From the NCBI RefSeq assembly GCF_007829835.1, contig NZ_VIWP01000001.1, positions 1-64,000 on the forward strand: a stretch of 64,000 bases of DNA. Direction: 5' to 3'. Numbering within the stretch: position 1 is the stretch's first letter; every line of letters begins with the position of its first letter. The notes beneath the pieces were generated by a model, which had not been told where the DNA came from, ran no database searches, and saw only the letters and a list, made by a program, of their open reading frames with translations. Below are positions 1 to 7,657 of this stretch, one piece after another. The position numbers were made by a program, and so were the translations under genes. This DNA comes from Neorhizobium alkalisoli. Its GTDB lineage: Bacteria > Pseudomonadota > Alphaproteobacteria > Rhizobiales > Rhizobiaceae.

Positions 1-96
1 GGCGGCATCATCTCGGAACGAGGGGGCGACTATTTCTCGGAATCAGGGGGCGACATCATTTCGGAATCAGGGGGCGGATTGCCTCGGAATTTGCAC
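1..96. repeat. Four tandem 24-bp repeats, probable IS21-type terminal end
   Basis: Four consecutive 24-base units fill the left edge, with core TCGGAATCAGGGGGCGA; the fourth unit is degenerate. They sit back to back without spacers, so this is not CRISPR. Read on the minus strand the inner border begins TGCAAATTCC. Several internal terminal repeats and a TG start are typical of IS21-family ends, so I infer one end of such an element, cut off by the window edge. It interrupts the IS66 tnpC gene at about 96/97. Confidence 0.55.
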
Positions 97-990
97 GTAG
101 GTGAAGGCCACGCCCGGTGGAGAGCCGCCGCCTCACGGTCCATCATCCCGCGCCAGCGCCCAGAAGTATCCTGTCTTCGTTTTGCGCGAGCCGGGGTCCA
201 GAACTGGTGCACGGGTCTCGTCCATGAACAGCTTGGTCGAGCGCTTCAGGTCGGCAATCAGTGCATCGAAGACGGGACGTAATTCGAACGCTGCCCGGCC
301 GACCCAATCGGCGAGCGTGGAGCGGTCGAGATCGACGCCTTGGCGGTTCATGATCTGGGCCTGACGGTAAAGCGGAAGACGATCGGCATATTTGGAGACA
401 AGGACATGGGCCACCGTGGCCTCCGTCGGCAGTCCTGCCGAGATCAGCCGTGCTGGAGCCGGGGCTTGAACGACGCCGTCGGTGCAGGCACGGCACGCAT
501 ATTTGGGACGACAGGTGACGATGACGCGGAACTGCGCCGGGACGACGTACAACCGCTCGGAGACATCTTCGCCAATGCAATGCAGGCAACCGCCGCAGGC
601 ACAGATCAGGCTTTCTGGCTCGATTACCTCTTCAAAACGAGGAAGATGCTTTGGAAGGGAGCCGCGATTGATCGCACGTGGCTTGGCAATCCTATTTGCC
701 GCAGGAGCGTCCGCCTCATCCTCGGCATGGATCACGGCCATCGCCGTCTCCAGGTCTTCCAGCGCCAGGTCGAATTGATCAGGATCGGTCTTCTCGGATT
801 TGCGCCCGAAGGCTGCCTGCTTGAATGCTGCGACCAGCTTCTCAAGCCGCTCGATCCGCTCATCCTTGCGGGCGATGTGCTCATCTTTGCTGGCTATAGC
901 AACATCCTTGGCCGCCTCGCGTGCCTGCGCCGCAATCAGCATCGCCTTCAGGGCGGCAACGTCATCGGGAAGGTCGGAGGCATCAAGCAT
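97..990 (-). pseudogene. tnpC: IS66 transposase TnpC, broken
   Basis: This is the DDE transposase of the IS66 element. The open frame gives 285 residues: a coiled N-terminus (KDEHIARKDERIERLEKL), a Cys-rich zinc-binding part (CACGGCLHC) and the start of the catalytic core (MDETRAPVLDPG), ending GYFWALARDDGP. Intact TnpC proteins are about 500 residues. At 133-135 a TGA stands where the family usually has Trp; reading on gives GGGSPPGVAFTY, which still matches, until the sequence changes to the 24-bp repeats at about 96. The gene therefore carries a nonsense change and a truncation and should be inactive. Confidence 0.85.
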
Positions 991-1059
991 GGCCGGAAAC
1001 TACCAAATCCCGAGCCGATTTGCCTTTGGAATTTGTCGTACTGAGTCATCGTGCCGCAG

Positions 1060-1413
1060 CTATTCGATGGCCTCCGGCGTTCTCGTCTGGATGGCATGAA
1101 CCCGCCGCCAATCGAGGCCCGCGAACAGCGCCTCGAACTGGGCATGGGTGAGCGTCATCAATCCGTCCTTGATGCCTGGCCAGGTGAACGTGTGCTCTTC
1201 CAGCCTTTTGTAGGCCATGACGATCCCGGAGCCATCCCAGTAGATCAGCTTCAACCGGTCCGCCTTGCGTGATCGGAACACGAAGACCGTTCCGGTAAAC
1301 GGGTCTTTGTGCAGCTCGTTCTTCACCAGCGCCGCCAAGCCGTCATGACCCTTGCGGAAGTCTACGGGTTTGGTGGCCACCATGATCCTGACGCGGTTCG
1401 ACGGAAAGATCAT
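1060..1413 (-). CDS. tnpB: IS66 accessory protein TnpB
   Basis: The 117-residue protein matches IS66 TnpB (the Orf2 family) over its whole length, with the typical stretches VATKPVDFRKGHDGLAALV, GTVFVFRSRKADRLKLIYWD and KRLEEHTFTWP. TnpB is an accessory protein needed for IS66 transposition; its biochemical role is not firmly settled. Its start codon overlaps the tnpA stop (ATGA at 1410-1413), so the two are translationally coupled. It appears intact, but the element cannot move by itself with a broken tnpC. Confidence 0.92.
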   Translation of the reverse strand: MIFPSNRVRIMVATKPVDFRKGHDGLAALVKNELHKDPFTGTVFVFRSRKADRLKLIYWDGSGIVMAYKRLEEHTFTWPGIKDGLMTLTHAQFEALFAGLDWRRVHAIQTRTPEAIE

Positions 1414-1796
1414 GTCGCCGCCGCCAAGGCACGCGCGATAGCGGCGATCCGGGCCGTAGACGCCCCTTCCTCAAGACGGATGGTGACTGGACCGATGATA
1501 ATCTCGGGGCGACCAACTGTTTTAGGCGGCGGTTCCGAAACAGGTGAATCGACGATCACCGCCGCGAACTCTACAGCATCCTCCGGTGCGGGCAGGATTA
1601 GCTTGCCCTGCCGCGCCATCGTCCGCCAGGTGGAAAGGCTGTTCGCTCGCAATCCATAGCGCTGAGCAACTTCATTGACCGTCGTACCAGGCCGCAAGCT
1701 TTCCGAAACGATCTTCGCTTTGACCTCGTCCGGCCATTGACGGTGAACATCACGTACAGGCTTCCTAGTTGTGAGAAACTCCAATGTAGTCTCCAT
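1410..1796 (-). CDS. tnpA: IS66 accessory protein TnpA
   Basis: This protein matches IS66 TnpA (Orf1), a small helix-turn-helix protein of the transposase_8-like group. The HTH is visible in VNEVAQRYGLRANSLSTWRTMARQGKL, followed by the typical C-terminal part IIIGPVTIRLEEGA and IAAIARALA. I place the start at the ATG at 1796 (METTLEFLTTRKPV) because GGGAG lies seven bases before it; the frame stays open upstream to a GTG at 1871. It is the first gene of the element and overlaps tnpB by four bases. Confidence 0.88.
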   Translation of the reverse strand: METTLEFLTTRKPVRDVHRQWPDEVKAKIVSESLRPGTTVNEVAQRYGLRANSLSTWRTMARQGKLILPAPEDAVEFAAVIVDSPVSEPPPKTVGRPEIIIGPVTIRLEEGASTARIAAIARALAAAT

Positions 1797-1938
1797 GGAG
1801 AAACTCCCGTCTTCATCCATGGTAAGCCGATCACAGATCAGGCGACGGCGGGAAAGGTGGGGGTAGAACACCGGTTACGGTACAAAGCGACTTTGTGCTC
1901 GGTAAAGCTGCTTTTTTTCACCAGCCTCAGAATCACCG

Positions 1939-1966
1939 TTGACTTCGGAAATTTTGTTCATATTTT
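1939..1966 (+). promoter_or_regulatory. Candidate promoter for the TnsA-like/FtsH-like operon
   Basis: TTGACT at 1939-1944 and TATTTT at 1961-1966 are separated by 16 bases, a plausible sigma-70 arrangement about 90 bases before the first gene at 2056. The -10 region overlaps a short direct repeat, TTTTGTTCA. It lies outside the inferred IS66 end at 1878, so the operon would have its own promoter. Confidence 0.35.
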
Positions 1967-2055
1967 GTTCACCATGATCAAGCTCCTGAGGACATCCCGA
2001 ATAGGTTGAACGGCGCGCCGCCCGCGCGGCAGAAAATCCGTTTACATATTTCAGG

Positions 2056-2679
2056 ATGTTCATGATGAGCCATTCGCACATCGAAGAGCCTGCGGCGCTC
2101 TACGCCGCTTATGCAGAAGCCTCCAGTCAGCTTTTTTACCCTAGGGGGACCGTCCGTTGTTCCGCGGATGCAATGTTCAGATCGCGGTCCGCACGTGATC
2201 TCGGCTGCCTCTTGGACGTCGACCCGAACGTCGTCGCGTGGCTGTGCCTGCCTCTGGAATTCCAGTGCGAAACAGGAAGCCATGTGCCCGACTTCCTAGT
2301 TGACTACGAAGACGGCGAACGAACGCTGCTCGATGCGGTAGAGGATCGAGAACTTCCGTCGATCGCGGAAGGCGCCGCGCTCTCTGGGTTCCGGTATCGC
2401 GGCATTCCGCGACGCGAAGTCACTGATGGCTGTCGTCTTCTCAATGCGCGCGATCTGCTTCGTTACGCCAACTGCAGGACGCCCCTTAACGACCGTATTC
2501 GGATGCTGTCCGCCATCGAGGAGGCGGGAGCGCTGACGGTCGCCGAGTGCCTAGGCATCTTCAGGGAGGTTCAGCCGATGACCGGGATTTCCTGGATGGT
2601 GCTGCACCGACTGATTGCTGTGGAACTCGACGAAGCAATGATCGGTCCGGAGACCGTCATTCGCCGTTTTCAGCGCTGA
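2056..2679 (+). CDS. TnsA-endonuclease-like protein, probably catalytically inactive
   Basis: The 207-residue protein resembles the N-terminal nuclease domain of TnsA, the end-cleaving subunit of Tn7-like transposons: SARDLGCLLDVDPNVVAW (45-62), then PLEF and HVPDFLVDYEDG (77-88), then LLDAVED (91-97). A possible winged-helix region follows (about 145-205). In active TnsA-type enzymes the acidic residue of the first motif and the Lys after the last strand are catalytic. Here the first is Ala (SARDL) and the last motif has no Lys, while Asp79 is kept, so I infer a non-cutting or altered protein. Three in-frame ATGs (2056, 2062, 2065) are possible starts. It is first of three linked genes, 11 bases before the protease gene. 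The family call rests on motif reading only. Confidence 0.55.
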   Translation: MFMMSHSHIEEPAALYAAYAEASSQLFYPRGTVRCSADAMFRSRSARDLGCLLDVDPNVVAWLCLPLEFQCETGSHVPDFLVDYEDGERTLLDAVEDRELPSIAEGAALSGFRYRGIPRREVTDGCRLLNARDLLRYANCRTPLNDRIRMLSAIEEAGALTVAECLGIFREVQPMTGISWMVLHRLIAVELDEAMIGPETVIRRFQR

Positions 2680-2690
2680 GGGGGGCAAAA

Positions 2691-4562
2691 ATGACCCATC
2701 CTTCTAAAAGTCGCCGCACGGTGACTATGGAACGCGTTGCCTACGGCCTCGCCCTAAAAGTCGCCGCCAGAGTGGGTGGCGGCTTCAAGAAGGTAGAGAA
2801 CGGCCGTCAGGTCGTGATCGCTCTCCGGCTTCCTGCCGGTTCCGACTTCCAGGAATATGTTGCCGCCGCAAACATCCTCGTTTCTTCGGTTGAAGCCCTG
2901 AGCAGGTTCGATGTTGCTGCTCCAAAGGTCGGATATAAGGGAGCTCTCGAGGCGCAGAGCGTTCGAGATGACCTCAAAAGAAAACACTTCCTTCTCGTCA
3001 TCTGGCCGCACGAATACACGATGCCCCGCGACGTCGCGCTGGCTGCCGATCGTGTCGTGGACGTCGAACCTGTCCGGCCGTTTCACCTCGTCTCAGCGGC
3101 CAAGAGCGTTGCAGATCAAAAGGTAGAACTGGCCGACGCAAGGAAGATGCTCGATCATCCAGTGACGGACGTCTTTGCGGCCTTCCGCAACCGGCGTCCG
3201 CCCGCGGAGGTCCTCGATCGATTGGAGCAGCCACGGATTGTCGCCGAGCCCGTGCCGCAGGGACCCTATCTTGAAGAACTTGTCGGGTACGGGGAGGCTA
3301 AGGTCTGGGGGCTTTCGCTCGCCACAGACATTGATGCATGGAGGGCCGCTAACCTCGAATGGTCAGACGTCGATCGCGGCCTTCTCCTGAGCGGTCCGCC
3401 CGGAACCGGCAAGACGATGTTTGCTGGAGCGGTTGCTCGATCCTGCGGCGCGCATCTCGTGGCGACATCGGTTGCGCAATGGCAGGCGGCGGGACATCTC
3501 GACGACACCTTGAAAGCAATGCGTCGAACTTTCGAAGAAGCGATCGCAAACAAACCCGCCATCGTCTTCATCGACGAGTTCGACGGAATCGGCGACCGGA
3601 CGCGGCTTGTGGGCAACGAGTACGAAACATATTGGCGTCAGGTGATCAATCTGCTGCTCGAACTGATTGATGGCCACGAACGGCTTGAAGGCGTCGTAGT
3701 CATCGGCGCAACGAATTATCCCACTATGATCGATGCCGCCCTCCGGCGTCCTGGTCGTCTTGATCGGCATATCCAGATCTCCCTTCCAGATCACGGCGAG
3801 CGCAAGCATCTATCCCGCAGGTATTTCGGTGACCAATTTTCCGACACCGAGGTCGAAATGCTGGCGGCGGCGACCGCCGGGTTCTCTGGAGCACATTTCG
3901 AGCAAGCTGGCCGCGAAGCGAGGCGGACGGCTCGACGAAAGGATAGGGCTGTTTCCATTGTCGATGTACTGGCCGTCCTTCCTGAGCCGAAACGGATCGC
4001 CGGCCATGAACGCCGCATGGTGGCCCTTCATGAAGCTGGGCACGCTGTCGTCGGAGTTCGACTGGGCGTCGGTGTTCTCAGAACGGTAGCCGTCCCTTGG
4101 GAGGCGCACGCCATGCAGCCCCTGGGATTTGCACACTTTGAGTTCGACAACGACCTGCTGATGAGCAGGCAGGGATATCTCGATCAGATCGCAATGACTC
4201 TCGGGGGCAGGGCGGCGGAGGAGGTCATCCTCGGGACCGCCTTCGAAGGCGCAGGGGCGGGTGAAGGCGCGGATCTCCACAAGGCGAGCGACCTCGCCAC
4301 CAGATTAGAAGTCCAGCTCGGCATGGGAGAGAGCCTTGCTTACTTCAATCTCAAGTCCCCCGAGCAGCGGGACGGCCTTCGTCAAGCCAATCATGTCGTC
4401 GCGGCACGCGTGGAGCGTCTCCTTGCTCAGGAGATGGAGCGAAGCCGGGAAATCGTTGGGAAGTTCCGCGCGGCAGTCGAACAGATTGCCGACATCCTTG
4501 TTGAAAAGGCGCTCATCGACGGTGACGAAGTCAGGCGCATTGTATGGGAGGCTTCGCAATGA
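2691..4562 (+). CDS. Soluble FtsH-like AAA+ ATP-dependent zinc metalloprotease
   Basis: This 623-residue protein joins an AAA+ ATPase to an M41 zinc peptidase, as in FtsH. Walker A GPPGTGKT is at 235-242, Walker B IVFIDEFD at 291-298, and the second region of homology with two Arg at 340-359 (RRPGRLDR). The zinc motif HEAGH is at 447-451, with Asp528 as the likely third ligand. FtsH has N-terminal membrane helices and a periplasmic domain; here the first 230 residues are hydrophilic with no transmembrane segment. The FVG pore motif of FtsH is also not evident (the region reads WQAAGHLDD). The ATG at 2691 follows a strong GAGGGGGG site. It probably unfolds and degrades specific targets, perhaps presented by its operon partners; substrates are unknown. 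Confidence 0.85.
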   Translation: MTHPSKSRRTVTMERVAYGLALKVAARVGGGFKKVENGRQVVIALRLPAGSDFQEYVAAANILVSSVEALSRFDVAAPKVGYKGALEAQSVRDDLKRKHFLLVIWPHEYTMPRDVALAADRVVDVEPVRPFHLVSAAKSVADQKVELADARKMLDHPVTDVFAAFRNRRPPAEVLDRLEQPRIVAEPVPQGPYLEELVGYGEAKVWGLSLATDIDAWRAANLEWSDVDRGLLLSGPPGTGKTMFAGAVARSCGAHLVATSVAQWQAAGHLDDTLKAMRRTFEEAIANKPAIVFIDEFDGIGDRTRLVGNEYETYWRQVINLLLELIDGHERLEGVVVIGATNYPTMIDAALRRPGRLDRHIQISLPDHGERKHLSRRYFGDQFSDTEVEMLAAATAGFSGAHFEQAGREARRTARRKDRAVSIVDVLAVLPEPKRIAGHERRMVALHEAGHAVVGVRLGVGVLRTVAVPWEAHAMQPLGFAHFEFDNDLLMSRQGYLDQIAMTLGGRAAEEVILGTAFEGAGAGEGADLHKASDLATRLEVQLGMGESLAYFNLKSPEQRDGLRQANHVVAARVERLLAQEMERSREIVGKFRAAVEQIADILVEKALIDGDEVRRIVWEASQ

Positions 4563-4864
4563 CCAAAGGAAACCCGGCGTCGGAAATCGACTGGAAACTC
4601 GTCGTGCGGAGCTTGAAGTCAAGTGGCACGGACGGCGCGCTCGTGCTCGCGGAGAAGGCAATCCTTGAAGCGGCAGGAATTCCGCTTAGGCTTCGCGAAG
4701 CGCGACGTCGGCTCTTCATGCTGACGACGTCCGCGTCCGAAGGAAGGCCGGCGGTAATCGGGACGGACACCGGGCTGGTCTGCCTCATCGCGTTGGATGA
4801 TCTGCTGGACGTTGTGATAGAGGACGGGCCAACGTTGGCGGAGGTATTAAGAGATCGCCGTTGA
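4559..4864 (+). CDS. Small unknown protein, third gene of the protease operon
   Basis: A 101-residue protein I do not recognise. It starts at the ATG at 4559, which overlaps the stop codon of the protease gene (ATGA), so it is translationally coupled to it. It is mostly helical and charged, with a central stretch RRRLFMLTTSASEGRPAVIGTD and an acidic C-terminus (DLLDVVIEDGPTLAEVL). It has no signal peptide or membrane segment. Coupling suggests an adaptor, inhibitor or substrate of the protease, which is inference. The stop codon lies exactly where an IS66 remnant begins, so the original C-terminus may have been altered. Confidence 0.6.
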   Translation: MTKGNPASEIDWKLVVRSLKSSGTDGALVLAEKAILEAAGIPLRLREARRRLFMLTTSASEGRPAVIGTDTGLVCLIALDDLLDVVIEDGPTLAEVLRDRR

Positions 4865-4967
4865 TCCATACCTGAGCGCCACGCTGACCGCGATCGTCAA
4901 TGGCGATAGGCAGAGCCGTATCGAAGAGCTGATACCGTGGAATAATTCGCGGCGGTCAAACGGCTAA
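4863..4967 (+). pseudogene. IS66 tnpC 3'-end remnant
   Basis: In the frame starting at 4863 the sequence reads DPYLSATLTAIVNGD, then SRIEELIPWN and a short tail to a TAA at 4965-4967. This is the characteristic C-terminus of IS66 TnpC. It is on the plus strand, opposite to the IS66 copy at 97-1878, and starts at the stop codon of the preceding gene. The three-gene operon is therefore bracketed by IS66 sequence on both sides. Confidence 0.7.
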
Positions 4968-5861
4968 AGTCTGCTGTCGGCCCAAACCGGTCACTGCCAG
5001 CAGGGTGGCGGGAGGGCAGCTTCGCGCCCCCAGGTCAGACGTAGAAACCATCTGTCGCGTTCCTGAAAGTGGACATACTCACTACCCGGCAATCCTCACT
5101 GTGCGCGCAAGTTGCGAGGGTTCACGGAAGCTACTCCATCTACGGCTGGGCACCCTCGTGTTGTGGTGCCGCTCAGGAGAAAGGATCGTAGGCGGGGTGG
5201 CGAAGTCTCACCAGCTAGTCCGTCGGCAATCGAAAAGGTCTATCCTTGATCACCTGCTTCGTGGAGGGCTCTGCCTCGACGCCCCAGCAGATCATCGCGA
5301 AGTGTGTGATGTTTACTTGTAGCGTCGCATTTGGGTCTGTTCCGATCAGGATACAGGCTCAAGAGCCGAGGGGCCACCCTGCATCGAAGTCAGAAGATCG
5401 GGTCGCCAACGAAAAACTCGTCCCACGTTTCTATAGTCCCTATTAGATTGGCACCTGAGCGATTGACGTTCCTCTCTAGTAACCAAGCGATTGGTCCAAA
5501 TAGTGCATAACCGTATGCGGTCTGGGTGACCTAATCCTTTTGGCGGATACGGTGTAAAACGGCTTATTCGTTGTAACGGAGACCACCATGAAATTCTCGG
5601 GCTTCCAATCGTGTGTATTCTCCCTGCTTGCCCTTGTTTGTGGCATAGGGTGGATTGCGCACATCCAAAATTGCACTGCCTAAACGTCCTCGGCTCAATG
5701 TGCCGCATCCATGCTGCCCAGCAGCTTAAGCAAAATTGCCCAAACTCCGGTAGCCCTGTCGCTCAATGGCTTGCGAGCTATCCTCCGCTGCTGAAGAACC
5801 GTGAATGCCACCTAATCATTTTGTATCCCCGCCAATCGCTTGGACATATCGATCCTGAACA
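4968..5861. other. Long stretch without a recognisable gene
   Basis: About 900 bases with no open frame that shows a recognisable family, good start site or rhizobial codon pattern. The longest frames (5005-5322 plus, 5346-5708 minus) have unusual composition rich in Cys, His, Trp and Arg. It begins with a copy of a dispersed motif (4969-4997) and ends where the paoB fragment starts. It is best read as degraded or rearranged DNA. Confidence 0.5.
4969..4997 (+). repeat. Dispersed motif copy, GTCTGCTGTCGGCCCAAACC-type
   Basis: This short sequence shares the core CGGCCCAAA(C/G)CGG with copies at 11863-11915 and 13071-13100. It lies just after the IS66 tnpC remnant. Such motifs are common in non-coding DNA of Rhizobiales as I recall, and probably mark degenerate intergenic repeats. 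Confidence 0.4.
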
Positions 5862-6119
5862 TCAATCAATTGGATCATGCGACGCGAGATCGGTGTTGCG
5901 CACCATGGCGCCGATCCGCAGCCCGCCGTCTGCGGTGGCCTCGATCGTGTCCAGCCCGAGGCCGTTCACGTCGATCAGGTGGGTGGGCGTCTCGATCTCC
6001 AGCTTCATCAGGTCGAGGAGATTGGTGCCGCCGGCGATGAACTTGGCTTCCCGGTTGCCGGCAGCCGTCTGCGCCGCGGCCTCGATGGAGGAAGCACGTT
6101 CGTAGGTAAAGGCTCTCAT
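5862..6119 (-). pseudogene. Truncated FAD-binding subunit of a xanthine/aldehyde dehydrogenase (PaoB/YagS type)
   Basis: The 85-residue frame starts [15 protein letters not shown] and contains [13 protein letters not shown], then [15 protein letters not shown] and [14 protein letters not shown]. This is the N-terminal FAD-binding part of the roughly 320-residue medium subunit of molybdenum hydroxylases. It stops after LASHDPID, where the family sequence is lost. Only about a quarter of the gene remains, so it is non-functional. Its start overlaps the stop of the upstream fragment, as in genuine paoAB operons. Confidence 0.8.
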
Positions 6120-6292
6120 GCTTCGATCCCCGCAACTTCGGATATGGCGTCGAGAATGTTGGAATAAGCACCGCAGCGACTGTCCTGCACGGTAACGGGA
6201 GGATTGGAGAGCGGGTATTTTTTGTCTTCGGCAAGGGCTGGCGCCGTGGCAATCGAGACAGAGAGCGCCGTTGCGGCGAGGTGCTGCTTCAT
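6116..6292 (-). pseudogene. Chimeric remnant: signal peptide fused to a PaoA C-terminal tail
   Basis: The 58-codon frame from the ATG at 6292 begins with a typical signal peptide ([21 protein letters not shown]). After about residue 36 it changes to [20 protein letters not shown], which matches the end of the 2Fe-2S subunit PaoA (the RCGAY motif carries a cluster Cys). The stop overlaps the paoB start (ATGA). An internal deletion seems to have joined the start of one exported-protein gene to the end of paoA. No functional protein is expected. Confidence 0.65.
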
Positions 6293-6527
6293 GGGTCAAG
6301 TCCTTCGGTTGAGTAACACTCACGAACGCAACAGCGGCCGCCTAAGCGATATGGCGATGCAGTTCAGCGGGATTAGAGGTCCGTTTTTGATAAGGCTTAT
6401 GCGTCTACCCCATCACTGCCGAGGCCGGGCAGGCCCACCATAGTCTTTAAAGGGGTTCACCCTGCACGCCACCGACGAGTTAAGCATGGGCGCGGCAAAA
6501 CACTAGCGACCTTGTCAGCGCGTGGAT

Positions 6528-6947
6528 TCAATGGGCCTTATCGACTGTGACGGTGACTTTACCGGGACGATCAAAGACCGAAACGTCGCCTTGCACCCGA
6601 CCCAGAATAACGATGCCTGGCGCCGGCACGCGTCCATCACGGTAGTAGATGACGAAATCGCTCGAACTCCATAGGCCAAGCGTTCCCGTGGAAAATTCGC
6701 GCTGGCGTGAAGCCGTTGGCAAGGCAGAAGGCAGGTCGCCCGTCTTTTCCTGGCGCAGATGATCGTCCATCTCGATCGTTAAAGGCAGCATTTCGGCAAA
6801 GGCGCGAGCAGCAGCGTTGTCCGCGAGCTCGGCCGTGACATTGCCCCAGTTCGACGAAATCGAGATACGATCCTGGGCCATTGCGGTCCCTCCCATTGGC
6901 ATTGTCAGCGAGGCAATGATGAATGCGCTTCCTGCGAGATACTTCAT
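6528..6947 (-). CDS. Exported cyclophilin-like fold protein
   Basis: The 139-residue protein has an N-terminal signal peptide with a cut site after GGTAMA. The rest resembles the small bacterial cyclophilin-like fold family: NAAARAFAEMLPLTIEMDD, EKTGDLPSALP, GTLGLWSSSDFVIYYRDG and ILGRVQGD. These proteins have a cyclophilin-like barrel but are not shown to be peptidyl-prolyl isomerases. Its start overlaps the stop of the DUF4405 gene by ATGA, making it the last gene of an operon with cytochrome P460. It should act in the periplasm; the function is unknown. Confidence 0.72.
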   Translation of the reverse strand: MKYLAGSAFIIASLTMPMGGTAMAQDRISISSNWGNVTAELADNAAARAFAEMLPLTIEMDDHLRQEKTGDLPSALPTASRQREFSTGTLGLWSSSDFVIYYRDGRVPAPGIVILGRVQGDVSVFDRPGKVTVTVDKAH

Positions 6948-7639
6948 GTTCCACCATTATTTGAGCGAGAACGGGGCTTTCCGGCCGACCTTAGAGCAGC
7001 CATCGAATAATATGAAAGCACGGCGACACCAGCAATGACCGCTGTCCAATGGGCAAAAAACGGCGTCACCGACGCGGTGAAATCCCAGAAGTACAGGCTG
7101 TAGCCAAACGTCAGCTTCGTCGAGACGCCGAGGACAGCGAAACTCCATGCTCCATACGCCAGCAAGAGCGCGGAAAAGAGCCTGAGCCAGTTGGTCCTGA
7201 CCCGCGAGGGAGAGAGCCTGAGTACAGTAGCGAAAGTCACCATCACACGCGGCCAATGGCTTCCGAGATGCACGGCGATGATCAACACCACCCAGTAAGC
7301 CGAGAACCAGTGGACTTCGATGACGCTGACGTGATCCGTGAACTGGATGAAGCTCACCGACCGGGAGATCAGCACGCTGGTCACGAACAGCACCGTGATG
7401 TTGATCGCCAACCAAGTATGGATGATCACGACCGCCCAGCGGCGGGCGTCGTATTGGCCGATACGAAGCGTTAGGAACCACCGCCTGTTGGTGTAAATGT
7501 GCCAGGTCAAAAGTCCTAACATTGCCGTCCCAAAGGCCTCGTGTGGGCCGTTGTCGAGCCACCAGTAGGCAAGGGATAGCATCAAGAGCGCGGCCATAGC
7601 TGCGGGCAGAAGAAGGCGATTGATTGCTAGTCGGAGCAT
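6944..7639 (-). CDS. DUF4405-type membrane protein, possible b-type cytochrome
   Basis: The 231-residue protein has about five hydrophobic segments. WHIYTNRRWF near residue 46 and HWFSAYWVVLIIAVHLGSHW near 109-128 supply paired His residues of the kind that bind haem in small cytochrome b-like membrane proteins (DUF4405). I infer an electron-carrying membrane subunit. It lies 18 bases after the cytochrome P460 gene and overlaps the cyclophilin-like gene, so the three are co-transcribed. Haem binding is a family-based inference. Confidence 0.65.
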   Translation of the reverse strand: MLRLAINRLLLPAAMAALLMLSLAYWWLDNGPHEAFGTAMLGLLTWHIYTNRRWFLTLRIGQYDARRWAVVIIHTWLAINITVLFVTSVLISRSVSFIQFTDHVSVIEVHWFSAYWVVLIIAVHLGSHWPRVMVTFATVLRLSPSRVRTNWLRLFSALLLAYGAWSFAVLGVSTKLTFGYSLYFWDFTASVTPFFAHWTAVIAGVAVLSYYSMAALRSAGKPRSRSNNGGT

Positions 7640-7657
7640 CGCGATACCCCGCTAACA

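Larger units (their letters stand above)
97..1878 (-). mobile_element. IS66-family insertion sequence, truncated at its tnpC end
   Basis: The three genes tnpA, tnpB and tnpC lie in the canonical IS66 order on the minus strand. The likely outer end on the tnpA side is at 1878, where the minus strand starts GTAACCGGTG; IS66 elements commonly begin with GTAA and the tnpA start follows about 80 bases in. The other end is missing: tnpC is interrupted by the 24-bp repeat block. The terminal position is inferred, since the partner inverted repeat and a target duplication cannot be compared. Confidence 0.75.

Noticed and set aside
1-96. CRISPR-like array at the left edge
   Set aside because: The 24-bp units are directly adjacent, with no spacers, and match an insertion-sequence end better.
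340-1044. 234-codon plus-strand frame over tnpC
   Set aside because: Antisense to IS66 tnpC, with no domain of its own.
2056-4864. A complete Tn7-like transposon carrying the TnsA-like gene
   Set aside because: No TnsB, TnsC or TniQ-type gene and no Tn7-like ends are seen in the flanks; the neighbour ATPase is an FtsH-type protease, not TnsC.
5346-5708. 120-codon minus-strand frame in the gene-free stretch
   Set aside because: Odd composition, no domain, no ribosome-binding site and no support from neighbours.
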